Assembly: GCF_048270265.1 (NCBI RefSeq)
Contig: NZ_JBLWTD010000014.1
Coordinates: 11,604 to 75,603 of the forward strand
Source: Maricaulis sp048270265
Lineage (GTDB): Bacteria > Pseudomonadota > Alphaproteobacteria > Caulobacterales > Maricaulaceae
DNA: 64,000 nucleotides
Direction of reading: 5' to 3'
Shown: positions 52,701 to 61,782 of the stretch, piece after piece
How positions within the stretch are numbered: position 1 is the stretch's first letter
Layout: the number at the start of each line of letters is the position of its first letter
Translations under genes and position numbers: made by a program
Notes under the pieces: model-generated
Databases searched by the model: none
What the model was told of the DNA's origin: nothing
What the model saw: the letters and a program-made list of their open reading frames with translations, nothing else

Positions 52701-53340
52701 CACCGGCCCGCTCCAGCGCATCGCGCAATTTATGGCGATTGAAGCGGGTCCAGCGCAGGATATTGCCGAGCGCATCGGGGCCTCCGGCCTGCAGCAGCGT
52801 GTCGACCGTATCGCGGTCCAGCCGTTTCAGCGTGCGTCGCCGCGCCGCCTCGACGACTTTCGCGGCCTCGCTATCGTCCAATGTCTTGAAGCCCGGCGGT
52901 GCACCGGCCTCGAGGGGGAAGCGCCGCAGCAGATTTTCGCAAAAGGCGTGGATCGTCTGGATCTTCAGCCCGCCCGGCGTCTCCAGCGCCATGGCGAACA
53001 GCTTGCGCGCCGTGGCCAGGAAACCGGGATCGCGCCGGGACTGCCCCAGCTTCGCCAACTCCTTGCCCAGCGCCTCATCCGGCATGACGGACCAGCGACC
53101 GAGCCGGTCAAACAGGCGCTCCTTCATCTCTGCCGCGGCGGCCTTGGTATAGGTCACGCACAGGATGCGATCCGGCGGGGTGCCGTCCAGCAGGAGATTG
53201 ATCACGCGGTTGACCAGTACCCGGGTCTTGCCGGAGCCGGCATTGGCCTCGACAAAGACGCTGGCCGCAGGGTCCGCAGCGCGATCCTGCTCGGCGGTGG
53301 CGCTGCGGATGATGGCGGCATCGAAACCGGGATCGCTCAT
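49789..53340 (-). CDS. addA: Double-strand break repair helicase AddA
   Basis: A 1183-residue UvrD/RecB-type helicase-nuclease. Walker A is EANAGSGKTRVLVNRVINLL, Walker B is in LVDEAQDTAPRQWD, motif III/Q follows as GDEKQSIYSFQGA, and motif VI is LYVALTRARDRLIVCG. The C-terminal nuclease has VDRLVVTGDEVLIVDYKTNR with catalytic Asp and Lys. With AddB it resects double-strand ends for RecA. The ATG overlaps the addB stop by 4 bases. Confidence 0.96.
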   Translation of the reverse strand: MSDPGFDAAIIRSATAEQDRAADPAASVFVEANAGSGKTRVLVNRVINLLLDGTPPDRILCVTYTKAAAAEMKERLFDRLGRWSVMPDEALGKELAKLGQSRRDPGFLATARKLFAMALETPGGLKIQTIHAFCENLLRRFPLEAGAPPGFKTLDDSEAAKVVEAARRRTLKRLDRDTVDTLLQAGGPDALGNILRWTRFNRHKLRDALERAGDAEALVGAMYALFDLPVGTRSAALKAQAWAEAPHAHLAEAVIALRNYGGKTDLTRASALDAALKAATPDLAFDACLPAYFISGGEGSRAKSLITKDCAKAAPSLPALFDAEAERLELARDRVRAARVAEASAAALQVATLFLEAYDAEMLRQRALDFDDLVVLSGQLLSAANAFSGWVGYKLDGRLAHALVDEAQDTAPRQWDMISSLTAEFFAGKGANEDKRTLFVVGDEKQSIYSFQGAEPARFIAEGDALGERAGAAGLKFARPGLDVSFRSAPEILHAVDLAFAPIAASAPETKFVNTDPARPFAFYHNHKAARSGTPGCVEFWPAVPKPEAVEETSIFDPVDAPGRGSARDILAQTIAGEIRAMLDRGDAVWQETGGRFERRPVRPRDIAILVWRRTGGFFEEVIRQLKLAEVPVAGADRMVLREQTVVKDLLALGRLAITPGDDLALAELLKSPFFDPVASPVPPIDDAALFDLAASRRNTNRGALWNALFTSSDPRFAEAKAALTSWRNKADSEGLYDVYSGFLNARTPTGESRWARVLARLGEEARDPAEVFLGRALEHEREHGGAMASFIAALQGEETQLKREMSTDRDEVQVMTVHASKGLERPVIILPDTTRSPATGKGEPIFSHPEAGLIWSQRKAEDPPVVAEMREHAAAKVQAEHGRLLYVALTRARDRLIVCGWRQGNGPSGSVAKDSWYTQLASQWSGEEWTEFDTPLAARVENIGRGLRLGEAPVALGAHDRGAGGSTAVPGWAVEPAGTEAGALRAIAPSRLLAGDEEAEAVVSPLLDPGGHRFRRGEVIHKLLETLPDLEPERHRDAATRFVAAQPDLDAEARSIIVEETLGILAHPDFADLFGPGSRAEVALTGTAPGLPPGTKVRGQVDRLVVTGDEVLIVDYKTNRPPPADISGVARIYLGQMAAYRALLRSLHPGKTVRCALLWTDAARLMELPPELMDEALSGANS

Positions 53341-56300
53341 GTCTCGCTCCCCTCTTCGCCGCCACCAGGCGCACTGGCCCATTCACCGCGCCGGGCGAGA
53401 TGATCGTAATCGCCGTAATCATTGACGTACTTGGCGCGCGGTTGGGAGAGATAGGGTTCTGTTTCGCTGTCGAAACGAGTGATCCATTCGCGCAGGTCGG
53501 CAATCGCCTGGTCCGCCATCTCGGCGGCGGTCGGGGTGGTCTTTGTACTGTCGATCCGTGTTTCCTCGCCGCCCTGGGCATTGCCCGGCAGCCTCACATA
53601 ATACAGCCCAGCCGGATCACCGGCGAAATCCTTGAACACGCCGCCCTCGCGCGCCATCGCGGCGGTCAGTGGCAATTGCGGATCGAAACCGGCAGCCACT
53701 TCCTTCGGCGTCGCCGCGCCGCCGGTCTTGTAGTCAATGATGTCGATACGGCCATCGGGATGACGGTCAAAGCGGTCGGTGCGGCCATTCAACACCCAGT
53801 CGCCGCCGGGCATGTCCAGCGTCAGCTCGCCCTTGATCTCGAGCTCGGCGATGGTGATGCCGGCCGCGCGGCGCTCCCGCTCCCAGGCGACCAGCCAGCG
53901 GGCGGCGCGGGCGAAGCGCGGCAGTTCGACCACCAGCTCCTCCGACGCGAAACCGGCCATCACCAGATGCCGCCGCGAAATCTCGACCAATTGCGCCTCG
54001 GCGTCCTTGGGCAGCACGTTTTTCCAGCCCATGAAGGCCTCGTGCAACGCATTGTGCAATGCCGTGCCGCGTTCGCGCGGACCGATCGGCATATCGGCCG
54101 GGTCGAGCCGGTCGATGCCGAGAATGCGGCGCGCATAGATGGAATAGGGATCGCGCACCCAGGTGCGGATCTCGGTGATCGAGAGCTTGCGTGGCCGCGC
54201 CGAAACCGGGGGACACGGTTCGGGCTTCGGCGCCGGTTTCGGCGCGCAGCCCGGCGCGTTGAGATCACGCGCGATCGCCGCATAATCGACAGCCGGACGC
54301 AGCGCCACAGCGGCGGCCTCGCGCCCCATCGCACCTTCAACCAGCGTCTTCAGGCGCCAGACCCAGCGCGAGGCAACCGTCGGCGCGCCATCGGCCTTGG
54401 TCGCCCGCGTCAGAAACACTTCCGCCCCGGCCGCCAGCTGCGCGAAATCATGCGCGGCCAGACCATGGCGCCGTTCCGGTGCGCCCAGTTTCAAAGCCTT
54501 GCGCATGCCGGCCGAAAGCCAGGGATCAACCCCGAGACCGGCCGGCCAGACACCTTCATTGAGGCCCGCGAGCACGATGCGGTCGGCCCCGATCAGACGC
54601 GCCTCGAGCGGGCCGAGCACCTGCAGACGCGGATGCACGCCCACGCGCGGCGGCACCCTGCGCGCCCGCACCAGTTCGCGGAAGGCGCCGGCATAATCGA
54701 ACAGGCGCATGGGCGGCAGGCTTTCGGTCTCGCCGAGCAGTTCGCGCAATACGCCGGCTGCGGCCTCCCCGCCCTCGCCGGACCAGAGCCTCACCGCGCC
54801 GTCACGCTCCGGCGTCGAGGCCATGGCTTCGGCGGCGCGGGCATGGCGCTCGGCCCAGATGGCGGCCGGCAGGACCTCGTCGTCGCCCAGAGGGGCCGTG
54901 ACCGCATCCATCGCCGTCAGGATCGTCTCGATCGCAGCCCGGTCATCATCGAACAGGTGCACATATTTGCCATCAAGCCGGGCGCGGACCGAGGCCAGAT
55001 CCCGGCCCGGGCGCACGCCGCGCAGGGCCTCGGCCTCGAACTTCCCGAGCACGCCATGGACCAGGCCCCGTTCCAGACCGGCTGCAAACAGCGGCGAGCC
55101 CCACAGCGCCGACAGGGCCACAACACTGCCTGGATCCTCGGCGACATCGAGCAAGCGCAGCAGGAAAGCCCCGGCATGGGTCTCCGACAGCGCCGCGCCA
55201 CCGGAATCGTCAAGCCGGACGCCGAACTTGTCCATCTCGGCCGCAACCCGGCGCGCCAGACCACGGTCGGGGGTGACAAGAATGGCGGTCTTGTCCGGGG
55301 TCTCGAGCGTCTCGCGCAGCAGCAGGGCGCAGATGCGCGCCTCGGCCAGCAGGTCCGGCGCCTCGATCAGGGACAGGCCATCAAGGCCACGGGCAAAGAA
55401 GTCCGCGCCAAACTCCTCGGCCAGACGCTCAACCCGGCCCAGCCAGCCATCGGTCACTTCAGCCGGGCGCAGGGATTCCGCGATCACGCGCCGCCGTGCC
55501 CGCGCCGGTGCTTCTTCGGCCGAGCCGGGCCATTGCTTCACCGCGCGCCGCTCAACGCCGAGCGTGTCCACGAAATCGCGCATCGCCCATTGCGGGTGGG
55601 CATCATCAATCTTGTCCCAGGCGGCATCGTCCGCGTCCCAGTCGAAACCGGGCAGCACGACAGCGCCCTGCTCCAGCATGGCGACACAGCGCATCACATC
55701 GCGGGCCGCAGGTATGGAACCGGTGGAACCGACGACCAGCACGGGGTGGGATGGCGGCTGGTTCTGCCAGCGTTCGACCAGGGCGCCGAGCACGATGGAA
55801 CGCCGCCGGGCGCTATCGACCAGGCCAAGCTCTTCCAGCCGCATCGGCCAGATCGTGCCGACGATATTGAGAAACTCGACGGCCTCGCGGCGATCCGCCG
55901 GCAAATGCTCCTGCAGCGCTTCGTCCAGGATGGAGAAATCCTCCACATCCTCGGTCGCCAGATCATCCAGCAGGGCGCCGAGCGGCTCGGCCAGGGCGAG
56001 GGCCCCGCCAATGCCGATTTCGCGGCCCAGCGCCTCTTCCTTGGCGAGGATCAGACGCGCCAGTTCGAAGCGTCGGCGCGAGGCCGAGACGGCGGGCGGG
56101 GCGATGCCGGCCAGTTCGCCGGGCTCGAAGGGCGGATCATCGACATCGATATCGCCGAGCGGCCGGATCATCGGCAGCAATGCGACGCCATTGCCCGCCT
56201 CCTCGGAGAAGGCATCACCCAGCGCCTTGGCGGCACGGCGGGTCGGGGTCAGGATCAGGACCCGGGTCAGCGCGTCGGGATGCGCCTCGACATTGAATTC

Positions 56301-56396
56301 CAGCCGCAGGCGGCGGGCGATGGATCGCAGGAAATCGGCCTGGGGCGGCAGGGTGTAGAGGCGCGGGGCCGGCGTATCGAACAGGCTCTCGCTCAC
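53337..56396 (-). CDS. addB: Double-strand break repair protein AddB (alphaproteobacterial type)
   Basis: A 1019-residue protein of the alphaproteobacterial AddB type. The N terminus has a degenerate P-loop region (ILTPTRRAAKALGDAF) and the C terminus a RecB-like nuclease with TDRFDRHPDGRIDIIDYKTG. In Bacillus-type AddB a Cys-containing segment precedes PY and a C-terminal Cys cluster binds Fe-S; here the segment is RDPYSIYARRIL and the C-terminal Cys cluster is absent. It overlaps murU upstream and addA downstream by 4 bases each. Confidence 0.94.
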   Translation of the reverse strand: MSESLFDTPAPRLYTLPPQADFLRSIARRLRLEFNVEAHPDALTRVLILTPTRRAAKALGDAFSEEAGNGVALLPMIRPLGDIDVDDPPFEPGELAGIAPPAVSASRRRFELARLILAKEEALGREIGIGGALALAEPLGALLDDLATEDVEDFSILDEALQEHLPADRREAVEFLNIVGTIWPMRLEELGLVDSARRRSIVLGALVERWQNQPPSHPVLVVGSTGSIPAARDVMRCVAMLEQGAVVLPGFDWDADDAAWDKIDDAHPQWAMRDFVDTLGVERRAVKQWPGSAEEAPARARRRVIAESLRPAEVTDGWLGRVERLAEEFGADFFARGLDGLSLIEAPDLLAEARICALLLRETLETPDKTAILVTPDRGLARRVAAEMDKFGVRLDDSGGAALSETHAGAFLLRLLDVAEDPGSVVALSALWGSPLFAAGLERGLVHGVLGKFEAEALRGVRPGRDLASVRARLDGKYVHLFDDDRAAIETILTAMDAVTAPLGDDEVLPAAIWAERHARAAEAMASTPERDGAVRLWSGEGGEAAAGVLRELLGETESLPPMRLFDYAGAFRELVRARRVPPRVGVHPRLQVLGPLEARLIGADRIVLAGLNEGVWPAGLGVDPWLSAGMRKALKLGAPERRHGLAAHDFAQLAAGAEVFLTRATKADGAPTVASRWVWRLKTLVEGAMGREAAAVALRPAVDYAAIARDLNAPGCAPKPAPKPEPCPPVSARPRKLSITEIRTWVRDPYSIYARRILGIDRLDPADMPIGPRERGTALHNALHEAFMGWKNVLPKDAEAQLVEISRRHLVMAGFASEELVVELPRFARAARWLVAWERERRAAGITIAELEIKGELTLDMPGGDWVLNGRTDRFDRHPDGRIDIIDYKTGGAATPKEVAAGFDPQLPLTAAMAREGGVFKDFAGDPAGLYYVRLPGNAQGGEETRIDSTKTTPTAAEMADQAIADLREWITRFDSETEPYLSQPRAKYVNDYGDYDHLARRGEWASAPGGGEEGSET

Positions 56397-57106
56397 CTTG
56401 CCAGACGCGCCTCGGCTGCCTTCACCGCCTGCGGATCGCCGACATGCATCCAGAAACTCTGCATCGGTAGACCATAGACACGGCCGCGCGGCACCAGATC
56501 ACGCCAGACCTCGGTCATCGAGAAGCGGGCCTGCGGCCGGCCGGCCATGATGGACGGCTTCATGATCTGCACACCGGCATAGGCAAAGGGCGCACGCGCC
56601 GCCTCGCCACGCCAGGAAACCCGGCCATCCTCGCCGAGAAAGAAATCGCCGGCGCCGTCAAAGCCCAGCGTAGCCTCCATCGGCGCGAGCAGGAGCAGCA
56701 CATCCATCCGGTCACCATCCCAGGCCGCCCGCATGCGGTCGAGCTCGGCCTCGGGGCCATCGACCCAGATGGCATCGATATTGGAGATGAAAACGGGATC
56801 CTCGCCGAGCAGGGGCAGCGCCTTGACGACGCCGCCACCGGTTTCGAGAACCTCGGCGCGTTCGTCGGAGATCGTCAGCTTCGCGGCGCGCGGATGCGCC
56901 TCGATATGAGCCTGCATCGCGTCGGCGAAATGGTGCACATTGATGATGGTGTTTGTCACACCAGCGGCCTCGAAGCGCTCCAGGGCCCAATCCAGAAGCA
57001 CCTTGCCGTCCACCTCGACCAGCGCCTTGGGGCGATCATTGGTGAGCGGGCGCATCCGGGTGCCAAGCCCGGCAGCGAGCGCCATGCCGGTGTCGATCCG
57101 GATCAT
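56393..57106 (-). CDS. murU: N-acetylmuramate 1-phosphate uridylyltransferase, MurU-like
   Basis: A 237-residue nucleotidyltransferase. MALAAGLGTRMRPLTNDRPK is the nucleotide-binding signature, and ETGGGVVKALPLLG and FISNIDAIWVDG complete the active site. Next to amgK it is best read as MurU, which makes UDP-MurNAc from MurNAc-1-phosphate in the peptidoglycan recycling route that bypasses MurA. It overlaps amgK by 4 bases. Confidence 0.88.
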   Translation of the reverse strand: MIRIDTGMALAAGLGTRMRPLTNDRPKALVEVDGKVLLDWALERFEAAGVTNTIINVHHFADAMQAHIEAHPRAAKLTISDERAEVLETGGGVVKALPLLGEDPVFISNIDAIWVDGPEAELDRMRAAWDGDRMDVLLLLAPMEATLGFDGAGDFFLGEDGRVSWRGEAARAPFAYAGVQIMKPSIMAGRPQARFSMTEVWRDLVPRGRVYGLPMQSFWMHVGDPQAVKAAEARLAR

Positions 57107-58203
57107 TTGTGCGCTTCCGCAAAGACGCACGGCGTGTGGGTTTTCGTCCACATCAGCAGCGGCAACAGGGCCGGGTGTTGCAGATTGCCGACATAGTGCC
57201 GGGCCACGCGCGGCAGAAGATCAAGATAACGTTGCTTGCCGTCACGCAGGGCGAGGCGGACGAAAATCCCCAGGATCTTGGCATTGCGCTGGGCACCGAG
57301 CACCGCATAGGCGGCGTCGAACCCGGCAGCGTCCTCAATCCCCGCCTGCTCGACGAAGCGCGCCTTCAGGGGCACCGCCAGATTGCGGTCAACACTGCGC
57401 CTTGCATCCTCGATCAGGGAGACCAGGTCATAGGCGGGATGGCCCATCAGCGCGTCCTGGAAATCAAGCAGGCCGACACGGGCATGTCCTTCGCGCTCGG
57501 GCAGGTAGATGAGGTTTTCGGCGTGGAAGTCGCGCAAGACCAGGCCGGGCGCGCAGGTGTCGAGCCGTTGAAAGGCACGGCTCCAGATCGCCGTCCAGTC
57601 AGCGCGGGCAGCGACGTCGATCTCCAGCCCGGCATGGCGGGCGACATACCAGTCGAGGAAGAGTTCAACCTCGGCGCCCAGCGCCACCTCGTCATAGGCC
57701 AGAAGCGGCCAGCTCTGCCCGTCGAACTCGACCCGGTCGGGAAAGGAGGCGCGATAGAGCGCCGCGAGGACATCAACCGCTTCGACATAGAGCCGACCCT
57801 CATGCATCTGACCGGGCAGGAGCCGGGCAAACAGGGCATCGCCGAGATCCTCGAGCAGGAGAAACCCCTGGCCGGTATCGCTCGCCAGAAGGCGCGGCGC
57901 GGAGAAGCCGCGCTCGACCAGTGCCGTAGCCAGCCCCGCGAAGGCGATCGGATTGGAGCCGGCAAGCCGGGCCTGGGCATTATAGCCAAGCTCCGCCCGC
58001 TCTTGCGCTGTCGCATTCTCCGGACAGGTCGGGGCTTCGGCGCGCAGGGGCGCATCCATCAGCATCGCCTTCTGGTCTCCGCGGGACAGGCGGAAATAGC
58101 GGCGCGTCGAGGCGTCTCCGGGCAAGGCCGAGATCTCGGCATCGCCCCACCCTGCCTTGTCCAGAAAGCTTGCACGCGCGGTGTCGCGATCAGATTGCGT
58201 CAA
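57103..58203 (-). CDS. amgK: N-acetylmuramate/N-acetylglucosamine kinase, AmgK-like
   Basis: A 366-residue aminoglycoside-phosphotransferase-fold kinase. The catalytic loop is LRDFHAENLIYLP and the metal-binding motif LLDFQDALMGHPAYDLVSLI, a pattern typical of AmgK. It phosphorylates the anomeric hydroxyl of MurNAc, feeding MurU. The start is a TTG at 58203 within the end of tsaE, preceded by GGGAG; there is no ATG nearby. The tsaE-amgK-murU order is common in alphaproteobacteria. Confidence 0.88.
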   Translation of the reverse strand: MTQSDRDTARASFLDKAGWGDAEISALPGDASTRRYFRLSRGDQKAMLMDAPLRAEAPTCPENATAQERAELGYNAQARLAGSNPIAFAGLATALVERGFSAPRLLASDTGQGFLLLEDLGDALFARLLPGQMHEGRLYVEAVDVLAALYRASFPDRVEFDGQSWPLLAYDEVALGAEVELFLDWYVARHAGLEIDVAARADWTAIWSRAFQRLDTCAPGLVLRDFHAENLIYLPEREGHARVGLLDFQDALMGHPAYDLVSLIEDARRSVDRNLAVPLKARFVEQAGIEDAAGFDAAYAVLGAQRNAKILGIFVRLALRDGKQRYLDLLPRVARHYVGNLQHPALLPLLMWTKTHTPCVFAEAHK

Positions 58204-58657
58204 CTCGGCTCTCCCAGTTTCCGAACCCTGTTACCCGGGCTTCGCGGACAGTCTCCACGCCTGCGCCCGCCATGGCTATGGAAATTTCCAGCCGGTCAGC
58301 GGGCATTGCGGCGCCAAGCCGCTCAGGCCATTCGATCAGTGTGATGGCCTCGTCGAAAGCATCATCCAGGCCGAGCTGTTCCAGCTCGCCAGGCTCGTCG
58401 ATACGATAGAGATCGACATGCCAGAGCGGAACCGCCGCGGCCGTCTCATAAACCTGCACGATGGTATAGGTCGGGCTGGGGGCATCATCGATGCCGCACA
58501 GATCGGCGATGACCTGGCGGGCCAGGGTCGTCTTGCCCGCGCCCAGATCGCCGGCCAGGCAGACGACATCGCCCGGCTTCAGAACCGCAGCAAGACGATG
58601 ACCCAGCGCCGCGGTGGCGGCGATATCGGTCAGGACGAGAGGGTGCGAATGGCTCAT
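58190..58657 (-). CDS. tsaE: tRNA threonylcarbamoyladenosine biosynthesis protein TsaE
   Basis: A 155-residue ATPase. The P-loop is GDLGAGKTTLARQVI and the conserved SPTYTIVQVYE and WHVDLYRI follow. It drives the TsaBD complex in t6A37 synthesis. It lies between divL and amgK in the minus-strand block. Confidence 0.94.
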   Translation of the reverse strand: MSHSHPLVLTDIAATAALGHRLAAVLKPGDVVCLAGDLGAGKTTLARQVIADLCGIDDAPSPTYTIVQVYETAAAVPLWHVDLYRIDEPGELEQLGLDDAFDEAITLIEWPERLGAAMPADRLEISIAMAGAGVETVREARVTGFGNWESRVDAI

Positions 58658-58761
58658 GCTTCGCGCATAGCGAAGCCCGGCGGCAACGGCAAGCGGTGAG
58701 GCGCAATCTTGACATCGCGGTGAACGCTGTTCATTTCCAAGACACAGAACCGGAGCGTCGC

Positions 58762-59082
58762 ATGGCCAAGATCACCTATATCGAACACAATGGTACCGAA
58801 CACAGCATCGAGGTCGCACCCGGCCTGACGGTGATGGAAGGTGCCATTCGCAACACCATTCCCGGCATTGATGCCGATTGTGGCGGGGCCTGTGCCTGCG
58901 CGACCTGCCATGTCTATGTCGACGCGGCCTGGTTCGAAAAGACCGGATCACGCGAAGCGATGGAAGAGTCGATGCTCGATTTCGCCGACGGCGTCACCGA
59001 GACCTCGCGTCTGTCCTGTCAGATCAAGGTCACTGAAGACCTGGACGGCCTGATCGTGCGGATGCCCGAACACCAGGGCTGA
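58762..59082 (+). CDS. 2Fe-2S ferredoxin, adrenodoxin type
   Basis: A 106-residue ferredoxin. Cys40, Cys46, Cys49 and Cys86 give the C-x5-C-x2-C-x36-C pattern (DCGGACACATCHVYV and SRLSCQIKV). An additional Cys44 is present. It transfers electrons to P450s or Fe-S assembly enzymes; the reductase is not in the window. It is the only plus-strand gene between trxA and the last gene. Confidence 0.93.
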   Translation: MAKITYIEHNGTEHSIEVAPGLTVMEGAIRNTIPGIDADCGGACACATCHVYVDAAWFEKTGSREAMEESMLDFADGVTETSRLSCQIKVTEDLDGLIVRMPEHQG

Positions 59083-59096
59083 GGCAGGCGCGACGG

Positions 59097-61580
59097 CTAG
59101 TTGTCCGTCGCCATCCGGGAATCATCCTGCAGGACACCTTTGAGATCGAGCTCCTTCGGCGTTGCCATGCTGCGCGCCTCGGCGGGCAAGTGGCAGGCGA
59201 CAAGCGTGCCCTCGCCCGGCTCTGACTTGAGCTCGACCCAGCCGCCATGCAGCTGGGCGATATCCTTCACCAGCGCCAGGCCGAGACCGGCACCGCCGCG
59301 TTCCCCGCGGGCGAAGCGGTCGAACACACTGGCCTGTTTTTCGGGCGCAATGCCCTCGCCATTATCATTGACCCACAAGGTCAGTTGATCGCCCTCACGG
59401 CGCGCACCGATCGTGATGCTGCCACCGGCCTGCACATGGCGCAGCGCGTTGGAAAGCAGGTTCATCGCGACCTGTTTGAGGCGATTGCGGTCAGCGCGCA
59501 GCAGGCCGACATCGCCATCGACCCGCACATCCAGCTTGATGGAATTATGGTCAGCACGGGCCGCGACCAGCTCGGCAGCCTCGCGAACCACGTCCTCGAG
59601 ATTGACATCACCCAGGTCGAGCTCGAACTGGCCGGCATCGATCGCGGCGACATCGAGAATGTCATCGATCAGCTTGGCCAGATGGGACGAGGCCGACTGG
59701 ATCGCCGCCATCGGTTCCTTCTGCCGGTCGGTCAGCTCGCCGGCAAAGCCCTGGGCGAGCAGGTCGGCATAGCCGCCAATCGTCGTCAGCGGCGTGCGCA
59801 ATTGATAGCTCACATGCTCGACGAATTCGGTCTTGATGCGTTCCGATGTCTCCAGCGCCTCGGCGCGCTCGCGCAGGGCTTCCTCGATGCGGCGGCTGTC
59901 AGTGACATCATCCCAGCAGATCAGGGTCGCGCCATCGGGCAAGGGCCGCGTCAGATAGGTCAACACGCGCTCGTCGGAGCGGTGCATCTCGCCCGTGACC
60001 TGTTTGCGCGCCTGCGGACTCGGATCGGTGACGCGGGCACGGATATCGTTCCAGACGCGGTCATCGGCAAACAGGGTGGCGCAGGTTTCAGCCACGGTCT
60101 CGAAATCCGGTTGCCCGTCCAGCTCATCGGGGTCGAAGCCCCATAATTGCTCGAAGGCATTATTATTGAGCTGAAGCCGGCCATTGGCACCGAACACGGC
60201 GACGGCTTCGTGCAGCTTGTCGAGCGTGGCGCGCTGGACATTGATCAGGGTGTTGTAGCGCGCGCGCAGAGCCAGTTCGTCGGTCTTGTCCTCGAAGATC
60301 AGCATCAGGCCGCCGAGCGGGTGCCGCTGGCGGGCAACCCGCAACGTCCGGCCGTCGGGAACGGGCCACAGCTCGTCCGGCGTCTCATCGCCCGGCGCCG
60401 CCTCGTAGCGGGCCAGTTCCTGGGCCTTCCACGCCGCGAAATCGGCCTGTTCCGGCAGCAGACGCTTTTCACGCATGCGGTCGAGCAGCTGGCCATGACC
60501 AGGCCGGTCATTGAGCCAGGCCTCGTCGAGCTTGAACAGTTTGGAAAACGCCGTGTTGTGAAAGGCGGTCCGCTTGGAGCGATCGAACACGACCACGGCC
60601 TCGGCCATGTGATTGAGGGTCTCGTCATGGGCGCGGCGGAAACGCGACAGATCGGCCTTGGCTTCCTTGCCCTCGGTGACATCAAGCGCGAAACCGGCAG
60701 CGCCTCCGGAAACCGGAAAGACCAGGAATTGCATGGAGCGCCGGCGTCCGCCGACCACGACGACACGCGTATCGCCGACAACATCGGACTTGGCGGTGGC
60801 CCGGGCGGCCTGCTCGGCCATGCCGGCATCCAGCGTGGTCTGTTTTTGCAAAACCTGGTCGACATGCTCGGCATCAACAGCATTCACATAGGCCTGGTTG
60901 GCCCATTCCAGCCGGCCCGTCGCATTCATGCGCCAGGCGGGGAAGGGGGCGCGCCCCAGCATGTCGAGGAATGCGAGCGGGTCCTTGCTGACGAGGCGCT
61001 GCGCCTCCTCGACCCGTCCACGGGCGCCGGATTCCTCAAGACCACGAATCGTGGAGTCCGAGAGCCAGACCACCAGCTGCGTACCGGCTGCGCGGCCATC
61101 GACTTCGAGAAACCGGCCGCCCGGCCCCAGAATCGTCAGCGAGAAGGGGCTGCCCTGCTGCATCAATTCCTGGAAACGCAAGCGCAGGGTCGTCTCGTCA
61201 CCACCGGCCGAGCGCGCCTCGTAATCGGCAAGCCCTTCCATCAGCGTGCTGGCCGGATCGGGACCGTCGCTGGCTTCGGCAAAACGCAGCAGCGAGGCCA
61301 GTGCGACCGGCGAACCGAAGATCCGTGGATGGCCCCAGCTCGTGTCGGTGTCGTCAAAGGGCGGCTCGTCCCAGACCAGGACCAGGCCCGGATGCGCCCC
61401 GAACACACTGTCGGCGCGGGCAATCTTGTCTTCCAGTTCCGAAGTTCGCCGGCGCCACAAGGTCTGGGCTGCGCGTGCGCCTGCGGTCAGGCGGTAGGCC
61501 CACATCCCGGTCGCGAAGGCAAAGGCCACGGCGCCAAGTGTGACGATCAGGGTCACGATCTGGAAGGTCTGTCCGGTCAT
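59097..61580 (-). CDS. divL: DivL-type cell-cycle kinase with tyrosine at the phospho-acceptor site
   Basis: An 827-residue membrane-anchored sensor kinase. One N-terminal helix (about residues 8-30) is followed by PAS-like regions (roughly 200-300, 315-430 and 445-560), then the HisKA domain. The box reads EHVSYQLRTPLTTIGGYADL: Tyr592 takes the place of the His in S-H-E-L-R-T-P. The HATPase has NLLSNALRHV, NDNGEGIAPEK and GGAGLGLALVKD. These are the features of Caulobacter DivL, which reads DivK and controls CckA-CtrA at the pole. The ATG at 61580 is chosen as the start of the helix. Confidence 0.93.
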   Translation of the reverse strand: MTGQTFQIVTLIVTLGAVAFAFATGMWAYRLTAGARAAQTLWRRRTSELEDKIARADSVFGAHPGLVLVWDEPPFDDTDTSWGHPRIFGSPVALASLLRFAEASDGPDPASTLMEGLADYEARSAGGDETTLRLRFQELMQQGSPFSLTILGPGGRFLEVDGRAAGTQLVVWLSDSTIRGLEESGARGRVEEAQRLVSKDPLAFLDMLGRAPFPAWRMNATGRLEWANQAYVNAVDAEHVDQVLQKQTTLDAGMAEQAARATAKSDVVGDTRVVVVGGRRRSMQFLVFPVSGGAAGFALDVTEGKEAKADLSRFRRAHDETLNHMAEAVVVFDRSKRTAFHNTAFSKLFKLDEAWLNDRPGHGQLLDRMREKRLLPEQADFAAWKAQELARYEAAPGDETPDELWPVPDGRTLRVARQRHPLGGLMLIFEDKTDELALRARYNTLINVQRATLDKLHEAVAVFGANGRLQLNNNAFEQLWGFDPDELDGQPDFETVAETCATLFADDRVWNDIRARVTDPSPQARKQVTGEMHRSDERVLTYLTRPLPDGATLICWDDVTDSRRIEEALRERAEALETSERIKTEFVEHVSYQLRTPLTTIGGYADLLAQGFAGELTDRQKEPMAAIQSASSHLAKLIDDILDVAAIDAGQFELDLGDVNLEDVVREAAELVAARADHNSIKLDVRVDGDVGLLRADRNRLKQVAMNLLSNALRHVQAGGSITIGARREGDQLTLWVNDNGEGIAPEKQASVFDRFARGERGGAGLGLALVKDIAQLHGGWVELKSEPGEGTLVACHLPAEARSMATPKELDLKGVLQDDSRMATDN

Positions 61581-61782
61581 CAATCTCGCCCTGTGGCAGG
61601 CATCTACCCCAAGTATCGAGGCCTGCACGAATCACCATGATAACGGCGCCGGGACTCTCGGGCGATGCCCGGCACCGCAAAACTCTTAATAACTTATCAG
61701 GCGCACGCAAAACCGCGAATAATATCCGTGCACAAGCCGGATCTGGTCGTGGATTTCAGCCCGGCCGGACAGCACATCCCGA

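Noticed and set aside
53400..56477. 1025-codon open frame on the plus strand
   Set aside because: Antisense shadow of addB, rich in Arg, Gln and His with no recognisable domain.
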